Below the pieces are notes generated by a model. That model made no database searches. It was not told the DNA's origin and was given only the letters and a program-made list of their open reading frames with translations. DNA of 64,000 bases, taken from contig NZ_JAGQCS010000005.1 of the NCBI RefSeq assembly GCF_024346315.1, positions 237,477-301,476 of the forward strand, in the 5' to 3' direction. The DNA is from Cyanobium sp. ATX 6F1. Lineage in GTDB: Bacteria; Cyanobacteriota; Cyanobacteriia; PCC-6307; Cyanobiaceae. Shown one piece after another: positions 30,192 to 39,692 of the stretch. Position 1 is the first letter of the stretch; the number at the start of each line of letters is the position of its first letter. Both the position numbers and the translations under genes were made by a program.

Positions 30192-30592
30192 TCGACAGCT
30201 CGGCCCTGGTGGCGGTGCTCCTGGGCGAGTCGGATGCAGGCGTTTACCTGAACTGCCTCAATCAGGAGCAAAGCAAGTTCATCAGCACCGCGACACTCGT
30301 CGAAGCCCAGATCGTGACGATGCGCTATCTCGGGGAGGCCGGGTTGGCCGAACTGCAGCTGCTGTTGCAACTCGGCCAGGTCAACACGGTGGCCCTGGCG
30401 CCGGCGCACGTGGCTTGGGCATTGAAGGGCTGGTGCCAATTCGGGAAAGGCAACCATCCAGCGGCGCTGAATCTGGGCGATTGCTTCAGCTACGCACTCG
30501 CCAAGGCCCTGGATCGCCCCCTGCTGTTCAAAGGATCAGACTTCGCCCAGACCGATCTTCGGCCCGCGCTGGATCTCCACCGTGAGCCCTGA
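30185..30592 (+). CDS. vapC: VapC-like PIN-domain ribonuclease toxin
   Basis: A 135-residue PIN-domain protein. Acidic active-site positions are visible in MVIDSSALVAVLLGE, in the first helix pair STATLVEAQIVT (Glu), in LNLGDCFSYALAKAL (Asp), and in LFKGSDFAQTDL (Asp). VapC toxins cleave tRNA or rRNA when their antitoxin is lost. It overlaps cysE by 11 bases; the pair is inserted tightly between a regulator and core gene cysE. Confidence 0.9.
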   Translation: MVIDSSALVAVLLGESDAGVYLNCLNQEQSKFISTATLVEAQIVTMRYLGEAGLAELQLLLQLGQVNTVALAPAHVAWALKGWCQFGKGNHPAALNLGDCFSYALAKALDRPLLFKGSDFAQTDLRPALDLHREP

Positions 30593-31349
30593 ACCCTCCA
30601 GCGGCCGCCTGCTTCAGGCCATCCGAGCCGATCTGGCGATCATCCAGGAACGGGACCCGGCCGCCCGCAGCAAGCTCGAGATCCTGCTCTGCTATCCGGG
30701 GTTCCATGCCCTGGTGATCCATCGCTTCAGCCACCGACTCTGGCGGCTGGGCCTGCCCCTGCTGCCGCGGCTGGTGTCCCAACTGGGCCGCACGCTGACG
30801 GGCGTGGAGATCCACCCCGGGGCGCGCATCGGCCATGGGGTGTTCATCGACCACGGCATGGGCGTGGTGATCGGTGAAACCGCCGAGATCGGCAACCGCT
30901 GCCTGCTCTACCAGGGGGTGACCCTGGGGGGCACCGGCAAGATGCACGGCAAGCGCCACCCCACCCTGATGGAGAACGTGGTGGTGGGCGCCGGCGCCAA
31001 GGTGCTGGGCGCCATCAGCGTGGGCTCCAACACCCGGATCGGCGCCGGCTCAGTGGTGCTGAAGGACGTGCCCGCCGACAGCACCGTCGTGGGGGTCCCT
31101 GGCCGGGTCGTGCACCAGTCGGGGGTGCGCATCGACCCCCTGGCCCACTCCGCCCTGCCTGACACCGAAGCCCAGGTGATCCGCAACCTGATGGAGCGGA
31201 TTGATGCCCTTGAAGGTGAGCTGAGCCTGCTTCAGCGACGTCTCAGCGAAGGCGCGACCCCGGGGAGGGATGGGCTAGATGCCGGCATGTCCCAGAATCT
31301 CAAGGACCGGGAAATTATGGAGTTTCTGGGGGATGAAACCCTGCCTTAG
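30582..31349 (+). CDS. cysE: Serine O-acetyltransferase CysE
   Basis: CysE acetylates serine with acetyl-CoA, giving the precursor for cysteine synthase. The 255-residue product has the N-terminal helical domain (RADLAIIQERDPAARSKLEI; YPGFHALVIHRFSHRLW) and a left-handed beta helix made of hexapeptide repeats: GVEIHPGARIGHGVFIDHG, VIGETAEIGNRCLLYQGVTL, TLMENVVVGAGAKVLGAI. Catalytic His is in IDHGMG. A GTG start at 30582 is inside the vapC end. The protein has an extra C-terminal tail after the repeats. Confidence 0.96.
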   Translation: MSPEPSSGRLLQAIRADLAIIQERDPAARSKLEILLCYPGFHALVIHRFSHRLWRLGLPLLPRLVSQLGRTLTGVEIHPGARIGHGVFIDHGMGVVIGETAEIGNRCLLYQGVTLGGTGKMHGKRHPTLMENVVVGAGAKVLGAISVGSNTRIGAGSVVLKDVPADSTVVGVPGRVVHQSGVRIDPLAHSALPDTEAQVIRNLMERIDALEGELSLLQRRLSEGATPGRDGLDAGMSQNLKDREIMEFLGDETLP

Positions 31350-31372
31350 CTGAAGGGGTTCTGGGAGGCAGC

Positions 31373-34213
31373 TCAGGCAGAGGCCACCGGCTCAGTGGAG
31401 GTGTCGAGCCTTGGCTCGAACATGAACATCGAATAAATCACGTTCCGGCGCATGCCGGTCATCATCTCCAGGAACATGTCGTAGCCCTCGTTCTTGTATT
31501 CGATCAGGGGATCCTTCTGGCCGTAGCCACGCAGACCCACCGATTCGCGCAGGGCATCCATGGCCTGGAGGTGTTCCCGCCAGAGGGTGTCGATCTGCTG
31601 GAGGATAAAAAAGCGCTCGGCCTCGCGCATCAGCCCCGGCCGCCCCTGCTCCACCTGCCCCTCCTTGAGGTCATAGGCATTGCGCAGCTGCTCCTGGAGA
31701 AAGGCCTTGAGCTCCTCGATGGAGAGGCCCTGCAACTGCTCGGGTTGTAGATCTTCGAGGAGATAGACAAATTCCTTGACCTTGGCCACCAGCCGCTCCA
31801 GATCCCATTCCTCAGGCGGGAGATCGGGGTTGACGTAGGCCTCGACGATGTCGTCCATGGTGCGCTCGCCATAGCCAATCACCTGCTTTTTGAGCTCACG
31901 GCCCTCCAGCACCCGCCGCCGCTCGGCGTAGACGGCCTTGCGCTGGTTGTTCATCACCTCGTCGTACTCGAACACCTGCTTGCGGATGTCGTAGTAGTAG
32001 GTCTCGACCTTCTTCTGGGCCCCCTCCAACGAACGGGTGAGCATGTTCGATTCGATCGGCATGTCCTCTTCGACCCGGAAGGCGTTCATCAATCCGGCCA
32101 CACGCTCGCCTCCAAAGATGCGCAGCAGGTTGTCTTCGAGCGAAAGGAAAAAGCGTGTGCTGCCCGGGTCTCCCTGGCGGCCGGCGCGGCCCCTCAGCTG
32201 GTTGTCGACCCGGCGGGCCTCGTGGCGCTCGGTGCCGATCACATGCAGACCACCTGCTTCGCGCACCGTCACCTCATCGCGTTTCACCACCGCGTCGTAT
32301 TCGGCCTTGACCCGGGCAATCAGCTCACGGAGCTGCTCGATCTGGGGATCATCGGTGGGGGCCTTCTCCGCCGCCTGGGCGATGCGGTCTTCGAGCTCAA
32401 GCACGGTGAGGGTGCGATCACCCCAGGCGGCCACCAATGCACGGGCCAGACTGCCCAGGGCCTGATCGCACTCCTCGGAGAGCGCGCAGGGGTAGAGGGT
32501 GCCGATGGCGCGTGCCTCACTCAATGGCTTGGCGGACAAGGCCGTTCCCGGAGCGAAACCGGCGGCTGGATCGCGCTGCAGGGGAATCGGGGGCTTGTGG
32601 CCCTCCTCGGGACGCACCAGCCGGGGCAGCAGCACCTCCCTGAGCTTGAGGCGGGCCATGTAGTCGGTGTTGCCGCCCAGGATGATGTCGGTGCCGCGGC
32701 CGGCCATGTTGGTGGCGATGGTCACAGCGCCGGCCCGGCCTGCCTGGGCGACGATCTCGGCCTCGCGCTCCACGTTCTCGGGCTTGGCGTTGAGCAGGTT
32801 GTGGGGGATCTCCTGTTCAGCAAGCAGGGCCGAGAGCACCTCGGATTTCTCGACGCTGGTGGTGCCCACCAGCACCGGCCGGCCGGCGCGGTGGAACTCA
32901 GCGGTCTCCGCGGCGACCGCCCGCCACTTGGCGGACTCGTTCTTGTAGACCTGATCGACCAGATCGGTGCGCGAGCGTACCCGGTTGGTGGGCACCACGG
33001 TGACCTCCAACTTGTAGGTCTTCTCGAACTCCACTTCTTCTGTCTTGGCGGTGCCGGTCATGCCGGCCAGACGCGGATAGAGCAGGAAGAAGTTCTGATA
33101 GGTGATGCTGGCCAGGGTCTGGGTTTCGGGCTGGATCGGCAGGTTTTCCTTGGATTCGATCGCCTGGTGCTGACCATCGCTCCAACGACGGCCGGGCATC
33201 ACCCGGCCGGTGAACTCATCAACGATCACGGCGTCCTCATCGCGCACGATGTAGTTGACGTCCTTGATGAACAGCTCCTTGGCCTTGAGGGCGTTGGTGA
33301 TGAAGTGGGCCCAGGGGTCCTCGGGATTGAACAGATCCCCCACTTCCAGCAGCTGCTCGGCCTTGGCGTAGCCCTCATCGGTGAGCGTCACGTTGCGCTG
33401 CTTCTCATCAACCTCGTAGTCGCCTTCGGGGTCGATGCCGTCCTTGGTCATGCCTTCGGCCCGCTCGAGCTGGGCGGCCACCTCGGTGGCACGGCGGTAT
33501 TTCTCCTGGGGCCGCTCCACCTGACCGGAGATGATCAGGGGGGTGCGCGCCTCATCGACCAGGATCGAGTCGACCTCGTCGATGATGCAGTAATGGAACT
33601 CCTGCTGCACCACCTCGGCGATGTCATTCGCCATGTTGTCGCGCAAGTAATCGAAGCCCAGCTCGCTGTTGGTGGCGTAGGTGATGTCGCAGGCGTAATT
33701 GCGGCGGCGCTCGGCCGGGGCCATGTCCTGCTGGATCAGGCCCACCGAGAGCCCCAGGAAGCGGTGCACCTGACCCATCCACTCGGCGTCGCGGCGGGCC
33801 AGGTAGTCGTTCACCGTGACCACATGCACCCCCTTGCCGGTGAGGGCGTTGAGGTAGGCCGGCAGGGTGGCGACCAGGGTCTTGCCTTCGCCGGTCTTCA
33901 TCTCGGCGATCTGACCCTCATGCAGCACCATGCCGCCCAGCAGCTGCACGTCGAAATGGCGCATGCCCAGCACCCGCTTGCCCGCCTCGCGCACCACGGC
34001 GAAGGCCTCGGGCAGCAGTTCATCGAGCAGCTGACGCTGGCGCACCGGCGTCTCCGCCTTGGCTAAGGCCTCCCGGAAGGAGGCGGTCTTGGCGCGCAGG
34101 TCTTCGTCGGAGAGGGGAGCGACGTCCTCCTCCAGCAGGTTGATGTCCGAAACCAGGGGCTGGAAACGCTTCAGCTTGCGGGCGTTGGGATCCCCCAGCA
34201 GCAGCTTGAGCAT
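31373..34213 (-). CDS. secA: Preprotein translocase ATPase SecA
   Basis: SecA drives protein export through SecYEG; in cyanobacteria it serves plasma and thylakoid membranes. The 946-residue protein shows Walker A in [20 protein letters not shown], the helicase motif [55 protein letters not shown], and [19 protein letters not shown]. The insert between the helicase halves is longer than in E. coli, as in other cyanobacteria. No zinc-binding C-terminal tail is seen (ends in [11 protein letters not shown]), again typical. ATG 34213 ([20 protein letters not shown]) is the right start; upstream frame to 34303 is not conserved-looking. Confidence 0.98.
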   Translation of the reverse strand: MLKLLLGDPNARKLKRFQPLVSDINLLEEDVAPLSDEDLRAKTASFREALAKAETPVRQRQLLDELLPEAFAVVREAGKRVLGMRHFDVQLLGGMVLHEGQIAEMKTGEGKTLVATLPAYLNALTGKGVHVVTVNDYLARRDAEWMGQVHRFLGLSVGLIQQDMAPAERRRNYACDITYATNSELGFDYLRDNMANDIAEVVQQEFHYCIIDEVDSILVDEARTPLIISGQVERPQEKYRRATEVAAQLERAEGMTKDGIDPEGDYEVDEKQRNVTLTDEGYAKAEQLLEVGDLFNPEDPWAHFITNALKAKELFIKDVNYIVRDEDAVIVDEFTGRVMPGRRWSDGQHQAIESKENLPIQPETQTLASITYQNFFLLYPRLAGMTGTAKTEEVEFEKTYKLEVTVVPTNRVRSRTDLVDQVYKNESAKWRAVAAETAEFHRAGRPVLVGTTSVEKSEVLSALLAEQEIPHNLLNAKPENVEREAEIVAQAGRAGAVTIATNMAGRGTDIILGGNTDYMARLKLREVLLPRLVRPEEGHKPPIPLQRDPAAGFAPGTALSAKPLSEARAIGTLYPCALSEECDQALGSLARALVAAWGDRTLTVLELEDRIAQAAEKAPTDDPQIEQLRELIARVKAEYDAVVKRDEVTVREAGGLHVIGTERHEARRVDNQLRGRAGRQGDPGSTRFFLSLEDNLLRIFGGERVAGLMNAFRVEEDMPIESNMLTRSLEGAQKKVETYYYDIRKQVFEYDEVMNNQRKAVYAERRRVLEGRELKKQVIGYGERTMDDIVEAYVNPDLPPEEWDLERLVAKVKEFVYLLEDLQPEQLQGLSIEELKAFLQEQLRNAYDLKEGQVEQGRPGLMREAERFFILQQIDTLWREHLQAMDALRESVGLRGYGQKDPLIEYKNEGYDMFLEMMTGMRRNVIYSMFMFEPRLDTSTEPVASA

Positions 34214-34388
34214 GGAAAGCGGACCAGCCAGATCAGGGCACCCTATCACCGCGCAGCCAGGCCCTGTAGGGCAAAAGCAAGCTGGCGCAGGGGTTTTCAG
34301 CAAACAGATGGCGACAGATCCGGGATCCTCGAGGATCCTCGAGGCGCCGGAGGCGAGGATTCTGCTGTTCGCCTGATCGGCCAGCCCC

Positions 34389-34856
34389 GTGAGCTCGCCC
34401 AGCCCAACCGTTGAGGCCCCGGGGGGCGAGGCCTACCGGCTGATCAGCCACGGGCCCCTGGCCCTGCGGCTGCGCGCTCATCTGGGGGGCCTCCAGGCCC
34501 TGCTGGATGGGCACAGCTTCTGGGCAGCGGGCCGCAGCCGGGGCGATCTGGCGCGGATGCTGGGCCATAGCCAGGCCATTGTGAGCGCTTGGCAGGGCCG
34601 TGAACTGGTGGGCTTCGGCCGGGCCACCAGCGACGGGGTGTTCCGGGCCGTGCTTTGGGATGTGGTGGTGGCCAGTGGGCACCAGGGCGAAGGCCTGGGC
34701 CGGCGGATCGTCGGGGCGCTGCTGCACAGCCCGGCCGTGGCCAGGGCCGAGCGCGTCTACCTGATGACCACGAACAGCTCAGGCTTCTACAGGCGCCTTG
34801 GATTCAGCCCAGAACACGGTCAGGAGCTGCTTTTGCGGGCCCAGACGGGCCGTTGA
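34389..34856 (+). CDS. GNAT-family N-acetyltransferase
   Basis: A 155-residue single-domain GNAT enzyme with [20 protein letters not shown] forming strands 3-4, the acetyl-CoA loop [19 protein letters not shown] (Q-x-x-G-x-G type), and [16 protein letters not shown] near the end. The substrate is unknown. Start is a GTG at 34389. It lies directly upstream of, and convergent with, the tRNA-Gly gene (four bases apart) and is the last core-like protein gene before the composition change. Confidence 0.88.
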   Translation: MSSPSPTVEAPGGEAYRLISHGPLALRLRAHLGGLQALLDGHSFWAAGRSRGDLARMLGHSQAIVSAWQGRELVGFGRATSDGVFRAVLWDVVVASGHQGEGLGRRIVGALLHSPAVARAERVYLMTTNSSGFYRRLGFSPEHGQELLLRAQTGR

Positions 34857-34860
34857 ACGA

Positions 34861-34932
34861 AGCGGATGAAGAGATTCGAACTCTCGACCCTCTCCTTGGC
34901 AAGGAGATGCTCTACCACTGAGCTACATCCGC
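34861..34932 (-). tRNA. tRNA-Gly (GCC anticodon)
   Basis: On the minus strand a 72-nt cloverleaf is readable: acceptor GCGGATG pairing with CATCCGC, D-arm region GCTCAGTGGTAGAGC, anticodon stem CTCCT/AGGAG around TTGCCAA giving anticodon GCC, and T-arm AGAGTTCGAATCTCT. CCA is not encoded. It sits at the exact boundary between the high-GC core and the AT-richer glycan island, a common site for island integration. Confidence 0.96.
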
Positions 34933-35204
34933 AGTACGCGGTATCTGAGAGCATAGGAGACAGAGCTGAGTGCAGCTGTGGAGGCCCGGCGCTCGGATAC
35001 TAGAAAATCATGGACTACGGAGGGCCTGCCTGTCAAACCGGGCAAAGCCATCCATCCAGACTTGACAACGCTATGGGAAAATGCGCGATGAGCAGATGGG
35101 ACGGGGTCAAGACGTGAGCACAGGGGGAAACCCGTGTAAAGCACCCAAGCAGCCGAAGGCCCGAAAAGCCATACAGGCCCGCTTGACATGCGAAGGCTGA
35201 ACCA

Positions 35205-36164
35205 ATGACGAGACCCACTGCACTGATCATTGGAGCTACAGGGCAGGACGGCGCATACCTCACGCAACTGCTGTTGACGAAGGGTTATAGGGTCGTCGGC
35301 ACCAGTCGCGATGCTCAGGCATGCGATCAAAGTCGCCTTCGACGGCTGCAGGTTGACGCAGATGTTGAAATCATCTCACTAGCGCCGAACGACTTTCGAA
35401 GTGTCCTTAAGGTTGTTTCATCGATAGCACCAAACGAAATCTACAACCTGGCTGGACAAACCAGCGTGGGCCTATCGTTCGAGCAGCCCGTTGAGTGCAT
35501 GGAATCAATTGCTGGAGGATGTCTAAATGTTCTGGAAGTAATCCGCTTCTTGAATCTACCAACAAGACTGTTCAACGCAGGAAGCTCGGAATGCTTTGGC
35601 GAAGCTGCGGGAAAGCCTGCCGATGAGAGCACAGCCATGCAACCGAGAAGTCCCTATGGGGTCGCCAAGGCAACGGCGTACTGGCAAATTGCTAACTACA
35701 GAATTGCCTATGGACTCTGGGCATGCACAGGGATACTGGCCAATCATGAGTCACCCTTGAGACAAAGCAGGTTTGTCACCCAGAAGATCATCCGAGGAGT
35801 CCAACTCATCAAGGAGGGCAAACTAGACAGGCTCGAACTTGGCAACCTAGAGATCTGGAGGGATTGGGGCTGGGCGCCTGAGTATGTGCGAGCTATGAAT
35901 ATGATGCTACAAACGAACAAGCCGCAAGACTATCTGATCTCTTCAGGCGAAACATCGTCGTTGAAAGAATTTGTGCAGGTGGCCTTTGAGATGGCTGGAC
36001 TCAAGGCCGAAGACCATGTTCACACACAAGGATCACTGATGAGGCCCAGCGACCTCAGATACTCCGCGATGAACCCCGCCAGAATCTACAAGGAACTGGG
36101 CTGGAGATCTAAGACAAAGCTAAGGGAAATCATCGGCAAGATGTACAACGACATTCTCTTCTGA
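35205..36164 (+). CDS. GDP-mannose 4,6-dehydratase-like NDP-sugar dehydratase/epimerase
   Basis: A 319-residue extended short-chain dehydrogenase. It has the NAD(P) loop LIIGATGQDGAYLTQLLL, a Gmd-like NLAGQTSVGLSFEQP segment, the catalytic SSE motif in NAGSSECFGE, Tyr-X3-Lys in SPYGVAKATAYW, and the strongly Gmd-like NHESPLRQSRFVTQKI. Gmd converts GDP-mannose to GDP-4-keto-6-deoxymannose, precursor of GDP-fucose, rhamnose or perosamine. At 319 residues it is shorter than classical Gmd (about 350), so a related dehydratase is possible. It is the first gene of the glycan cluster. Confidence 0.85.
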   Translation: MTRPTALIIGATGQDGAYLTQLLLTKGYRVVGTSRDAQACDQSRLRRLQVDADVEIISLAPNDFRSVLKVVSSIAPNEIYNLAGQTSVGLSFEQPVECMESIAGGCLNVLEVIRFLNLPTRLFNAGSSECFGEAAGKPADESTAMQPRSPYGVAKATAYWQIANYRIAYGLWACTGILANHESPLRQSRFVTQKIIRGVQLIKEGKLDRLELGNLEIWRDWGWAPEYVRAMNMMLQTNKPQDYLISSGETSSLKEFVQVAFEMAGLKAEDHVHTQGSLMRPSDLRYSAMNPARIYKELGWRSKTKLREIIGKMYNDILF

Positions 36165-36356
36165 ATTCTCAATGGACAAGCCTTCCAATCCACGAACGAC
36201 AAACAAAGCAACTCAACGAAGTACAAACTGCCGAAACAGAGGCGCCTTCTGGAGATGCACGCACCCAATCACATTGCTCCAGAAGGAGATATGGCTGCAA
36301 ACAGTTGGCGAACTGGGCAAGCATGCGTCTGCAGACGTCAAGACGGGGTGGAACAC

Positions 36357-37199
36357 ATGAGAGAGAGAAAAATTAATCCCAAGCAAACGATAGTCATTGA
36401 ACCCAGAAAGAGCATCAGGCTCTTTGACATCGAAGAGTACGTTAAGTATCGGAGCATGCTGAAGCGCATGGTCAAGCGGGAGATACAGACAAAGTTTGAT
36501 GATATGAAGTTGAGTGTATTATGGAATCTGGTCCGGCCACTATCGGTGACGGCTGTATTTAGCCTATTCAAGCATGCTTCTGGAGCAACAACAGGAGAGA
36601 CAGCGCCTTACCCCATTTTCATCTATAGCGGACTGATCATCTGGTACTACTTTACAGATGCCACACAGGAGTCGGCAAGCTCCCTTCGCAAGGATGCCGG
36701 TATGATCAAAAAGGTCTATTTCCCGAGGCTCATCATCCCTGCTGTGCCTATTGTGTCGAATCTGATCCTGCTGGGCATGGCCTTCCTGCCCTTGCTGATC
36801 ATGATGATCGCCTACGGGGTCAAGATAAGCTGGACCGTACTGCTTCTGCCCTTGGTGATAGTGCAGTGTGGAGCTCTGTCATTGGGCGTGGGCGTGCTGT
36901 TTGCATCCATATCACTTCGCAACAGAGACTTTGAGCAGCTGCTATCCCTGATGCTGTATATAGGTTTGTTCGTTTCATGCGTGTACTTCTCTCCCAACCT
37001 CTTTCAAGGCCCCATAGCACTGTTGATTAAAATAAACCCCATGGCCGCAACATTGCAGTCATTTCGTGCATGCCTAGGCAGCACCGGCACGTTTCCCATC
37101 CTGTGGTGGCTCTATGCCGTGCTGGTTTCTGTGGGGTCGATTCTGATGGGGCTGGTGGCGTTCAACTCGGTTGAAAAAGAGTTAGCCGACAGACTATGA
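36357..37199 (+). CDS. Polysaccharide ABC exporter permease (Wzm type)
   Basis: A 280-residue ABC-2 permease with six hydrophobic segments. It begins with a cytoplasmic amphipathic stretch (MLKRMVKREIQTKFDDMKLS) typical of O-antigen and teichoic-acid exporters, followed by IFIYSGLIIWYYFTDATQES and INPMAATLQSFRACLG. Together with the adjacent ATPase it would flip a lipid-linked glycan across the plasma membrane. ATG 36357 gives normal length; the frame is open from 36255. It overlaps the ATPase gene by four bases. Confidence 0.9.
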   Translation: MRERKINPKQTIVIEPRKSIRLFDIEEYVKYRSMLKRMVKREIQTKFDDMKLSVLWNLVRPLSVTAVFSLFKHASGATTGETAPYPIFIYSGLIIWYYFTDATQESASSLRKDAGMIKKVYFPRLIIPAVPIVSNLILLGMAFLPLLIMMIAYGVKISWTVLLLPLVIVQCGALSLGVGVLFASISLRNRDFEQLLSLMLYIGLFVSCVYFSPNLFQGPIALLIKINPMAATLQSFRACLGSTGTFPILWWLYAVLVSVGSILMGLVAFNSVEKELADRL

Positions 37200-38419
37200 A
37201 TAGGAGTTACGCCGTACAATGTGATGAGATCGGGAAGAAGTACCGAATAGGGAACAAGGAGTTCTGGGCATTACGGAATGTCAGCATGGACATCAAGCAA
37301 GGTGAGCGCGTTGGCATCGTGGGCAGAAATGGCGCAGGGAAGTCAACCCTTCTGAAGATTCTCTCCAGGCTGGTGTACCCAACAGAGGGCAGGGCCGAAA
37401 TCACGGGACGGGTGGCCTCGCTTCTGGAAGTGGGGACCGGCTTCAACATGGAGCTCAGTGGTAGGGATAACATTCATCTGAATGCCTCCATTCACGGGAT
37501 GGAAGGCGATGAGATCCGAAGTATATTTCAACAGGTTGTAGATTTCTCGGGTGTTGGCGAGTTTATTGACACCCCAGTCAAGCATTACTCAAGCGGCATG
37601 TACATGCGACTTGCCTTTGCAGTCTCAGCCCACCTGGACCCAGATATACTTATCATGGACGAAGTTCTTGCCGTCGGCGACTTGAGCTTTCAAAAGAAGT
37701 GCCTGTCACGGGTTGAAGGATTGGCCGATGGTGGAAGAACAATTGTATTTGTATCGCATAGCATGGGCGATATAGCAAGGTTCTGCGAGAGAGTCATCTG
37801 GATTGACCACGGAAAGGTACGATTTGATGGCGGCTCCATAGAAGGAGTCAATCGATACGAAGAAGAGATGAATCCAAAGGTCTCCGTAGCGTTAGAGAAT
37901 CGTCGTCGAGAAGGAACAGGCAATGCAAGAATCGTGGAAATCAAAAGTTACGGTCCAGTGGCGTCGCAGCCAGAAATCATGCGAACCGGGGAAAGCTGCG
38001 ATATAAAGCTAAACTACGAGGTGTATGCAGACTATGCGGATGTCTTTGACGTCTTTGCCTGCATCGTCTTTATGAATGAGGTTGGGAAACGTGTCTTTGG
38101 AGTACCAAGCGAAGTTCTGCCAGTCAATCTGACAGACCTGGGAAAGGCGGGAGCACTGCGCTGCCATATCGGCCGACTTCCACTTGTCCCTGGCTTCTAC
38201 AGTCTGACCGTAGCACTGTTGATCAACAATCAGTTGGTAGATAAACTGGAGATGGCGACATCCATTAAGGTATTTGATGGTGATTTCTATGGTACAGGAA
38301 GGCTACCACTCAAGACCATGGGTGATATCTGTGTTGATTTCGACTGGATAGTCGAACCACGCAGCCAGGCAAAGGATGAAGATGTTGGCACGAATAAAGA
38401 AATGGAGTTGAAGGGATAG
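37196..38419 (+). CDS. Polysaccharide ABC exporter ATPase with Wzt-like C-terminal domain
   Basis: A 407-residue protein with an ABC domain (residues about 5-235): Walker A VGRNGAGKSTLLKILSRL, signature KHYSSGMYMRLAFAV, Walker B ILIMDEVLAVGD and the H-loop VFVSHSM. A C-terminal beta-sandwich of about 150 residues (from GNARIVEIKSYG) resembles the Wzt carbohydrate-binding domain, which in O9a-type systems recognises the capped end of the glycan before export. Its presence suggests that chains receive a terminal modification, in agreement with several methyltransferases nearby. Confidence 0.92.
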   Translation: MNRSYAVQCDEIGKKYRIGNKEFWALRNVSMDIKQGERVGIVGRNGAGKSTLLKILSRLVYPTEGRAEITGRVASLLEVGTGFNMELSGRDNIHLNASIHGMEGDEIRSIFQQVVDFSGVGEFIDTPVKHYSSGMYMRLAFAVSAHLDPDILIMDEVLAVGDLSFQKKCLSRVEGLADGGRTIVFVSHSMGDIARFCERVIWIDHGKVRFDGGSIEGVNRYEEEMNPKVSVALENRRREGTGNARIVEIKSYGPVASQPEIMRTGESCDIKLNYEVYADYADVFDVFACIVFMNEVGKRVFGVPSEVLPVNLTDLGKAGALRCHIGRLPLVPGFYSLTVALLINNQLVDKLEMATSIKVFDGDFYGTGRLPLKTMGDICVDFDWIVEPRSQAKDEDVGTNKEMELKG

Positions 38420-38474
38420 AGATGTAGAGGGCCTCATCCATGCTACATTTAAGTCAAGACTAAAAAACATTCAG

Positions 38475-39692
38475 ATGAACATCAGAAAAGAGGAATTAGA
38501 GCAGAGAATCAAAGTGCTATCAAGTGCTTTCATCAAAACCGTCCAGAACAATCCAGATCTTTCAGAGGAGTTAGAGCCGCTCCTGACTCTTCTTGGCAAG
38601 AAGGATGAAAAGGAACTCGTGCTGGTCTTCGCTCATTGGTTGTCGGGACAGAATCGCAGTGTAACGGAAAGCCTCGCAAGTAAGACGCCGAGCGGGAGCT
38701 CAACTGAGCTGGCGATCAGGCTTGAGCAAATGATTGAAGACATGAAGAATGCAAGTCCCGTCGAAGGGGAGATGCAAGCCAGAATTACAGTCCTGTCTGA
38801 AATGATTCAGCAGCTCGTGACCGGCGATTACGAGTTTTCAGGAAATATTGAGCTACTTCTGAACCATCTCAAGTCTGATCCCGAAAGGGGTATGATCATC
38901 ACGCTTGTACGCTGGGTTTCCAATCAAAGCCCAATGACACTTGAGCTGGCCGACAAACGTTCTAGTCAAAACAATACAACTCCATTGGAGCAACATCTGG
39001 CGTTGCTGAAAGAAGACTTGGTCGTGGGGAGTGCAATGGCGGGAGGCCAGATCCGTTCAACGTATATGGGTGAGATTTTTGGAGATATGACAAGAATAAA
39101 AGTCCCACTAAGCGTCATACACCAGGAAACACAGCATATGAACCACGTTGACATGGCCTATGTGTGTGCAATCCCCAAGCTACGTGAAGCGAAAAGAATC
39201 TTTGAGATCGGTACATACCGCGGCCAGACGACATGTGGATTTGCAGATGTATGTGAGGACGCAGAGATTTACACTCTCAACCTGCCACCCGACCAGGATG
39301 GTCGCTATGGGGAGTACATAGGATCGTTCATTAAGACAAGTCCGAACAAGCAGAGGATTCACCAAGTCTTCTCTGATTCCAAAGACTTCGACACGACGCC
39401 CTATCAGAGAACGATGGATTTTGTCTTCGTTGATGGAGACCACAGCTACGAGTACGTCAAAAACGATACGGAGAAAGCCTTTGAACTCCTGGCCCCAAAT
39501 GGAGCCATTGCATGGCACGACTTTGCCGGAAAGTCAGAAGGAGTCGTCAAATACCTACGTGAACTAGCCATCGATAAACCACTCATGAGAATAAGAAGTA
39601 CCTGCCTAGTGCTGTACATTGACAACATGGATGTCGGTACCTATCAGTGGAAACCCCTTCAAGCAAGTCTTGAGGAAAAGGAATATGGCTAG
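38475..39692 (+). CDS. Class I SAM-dependent methyltransferase with N-terminal tandem helical repeats
   Basis: A 405-residue protein. The C-terminal half has a SAM loop RIFEIGTYRGQTTCGFADV, an acidic motif MDFVFVDGDHSYEYVKND, and LLAPNGAIAWHDF, matching class I (Methyltransf_24-like) enzymes often found in glycan clusters. The N-terminal 165 residues contain two similar helical units, about residues 11-70 and 103-161, that align through R-I-x-VLS, then LL...L, and a closing WxSxQ/NQS...L-A-K pattern. That domain is unfamiliar to me. It precedes and overlaps another methyltransferase gene. Confidence 0.82.
   Translation: MNIRKEELEQRIKVLSSAFIKTVQNNPDLSEELEPLLTLLGKKDEKELVLVFAHWLSGQNRSVTESLASKTPSGSSTELAIRLEQMIEDMKNASPVEGEMQARITVLSEMIQQLVTGDYEFSGNIELLLNHLKSDPERGMIITLVRWVSNQSPMTLELADKRSSQNNTTPLEQHLALLKEDLVVGSAMAGGQIRSTYMGEIFGDMTRIKVPLSVIHQETQHMNHVDMAYVCAIPKLREAKRIFEIGTYRGQTTCGFADVCEDAEIYTLNLPPDQDGRYGEYIGSFIKTSPNKQRIHQVFSDSKDFDTTPYQRTMDFVFVDGDHSYEYVKNDTEKAFELLAPNGAIAWHDFAGKSEGVVKYLRELAIDKPLMRIRSTCLVLYIDNMDVGTYQWKPLQASLEEKEYG

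Noticed and set aside
35000..35204. TTGACA sequences before the Gmd-like gene, considered as -35 boxes
   Set aside because: No matching -10 element at usual spacing; one lies too close to the start codon.
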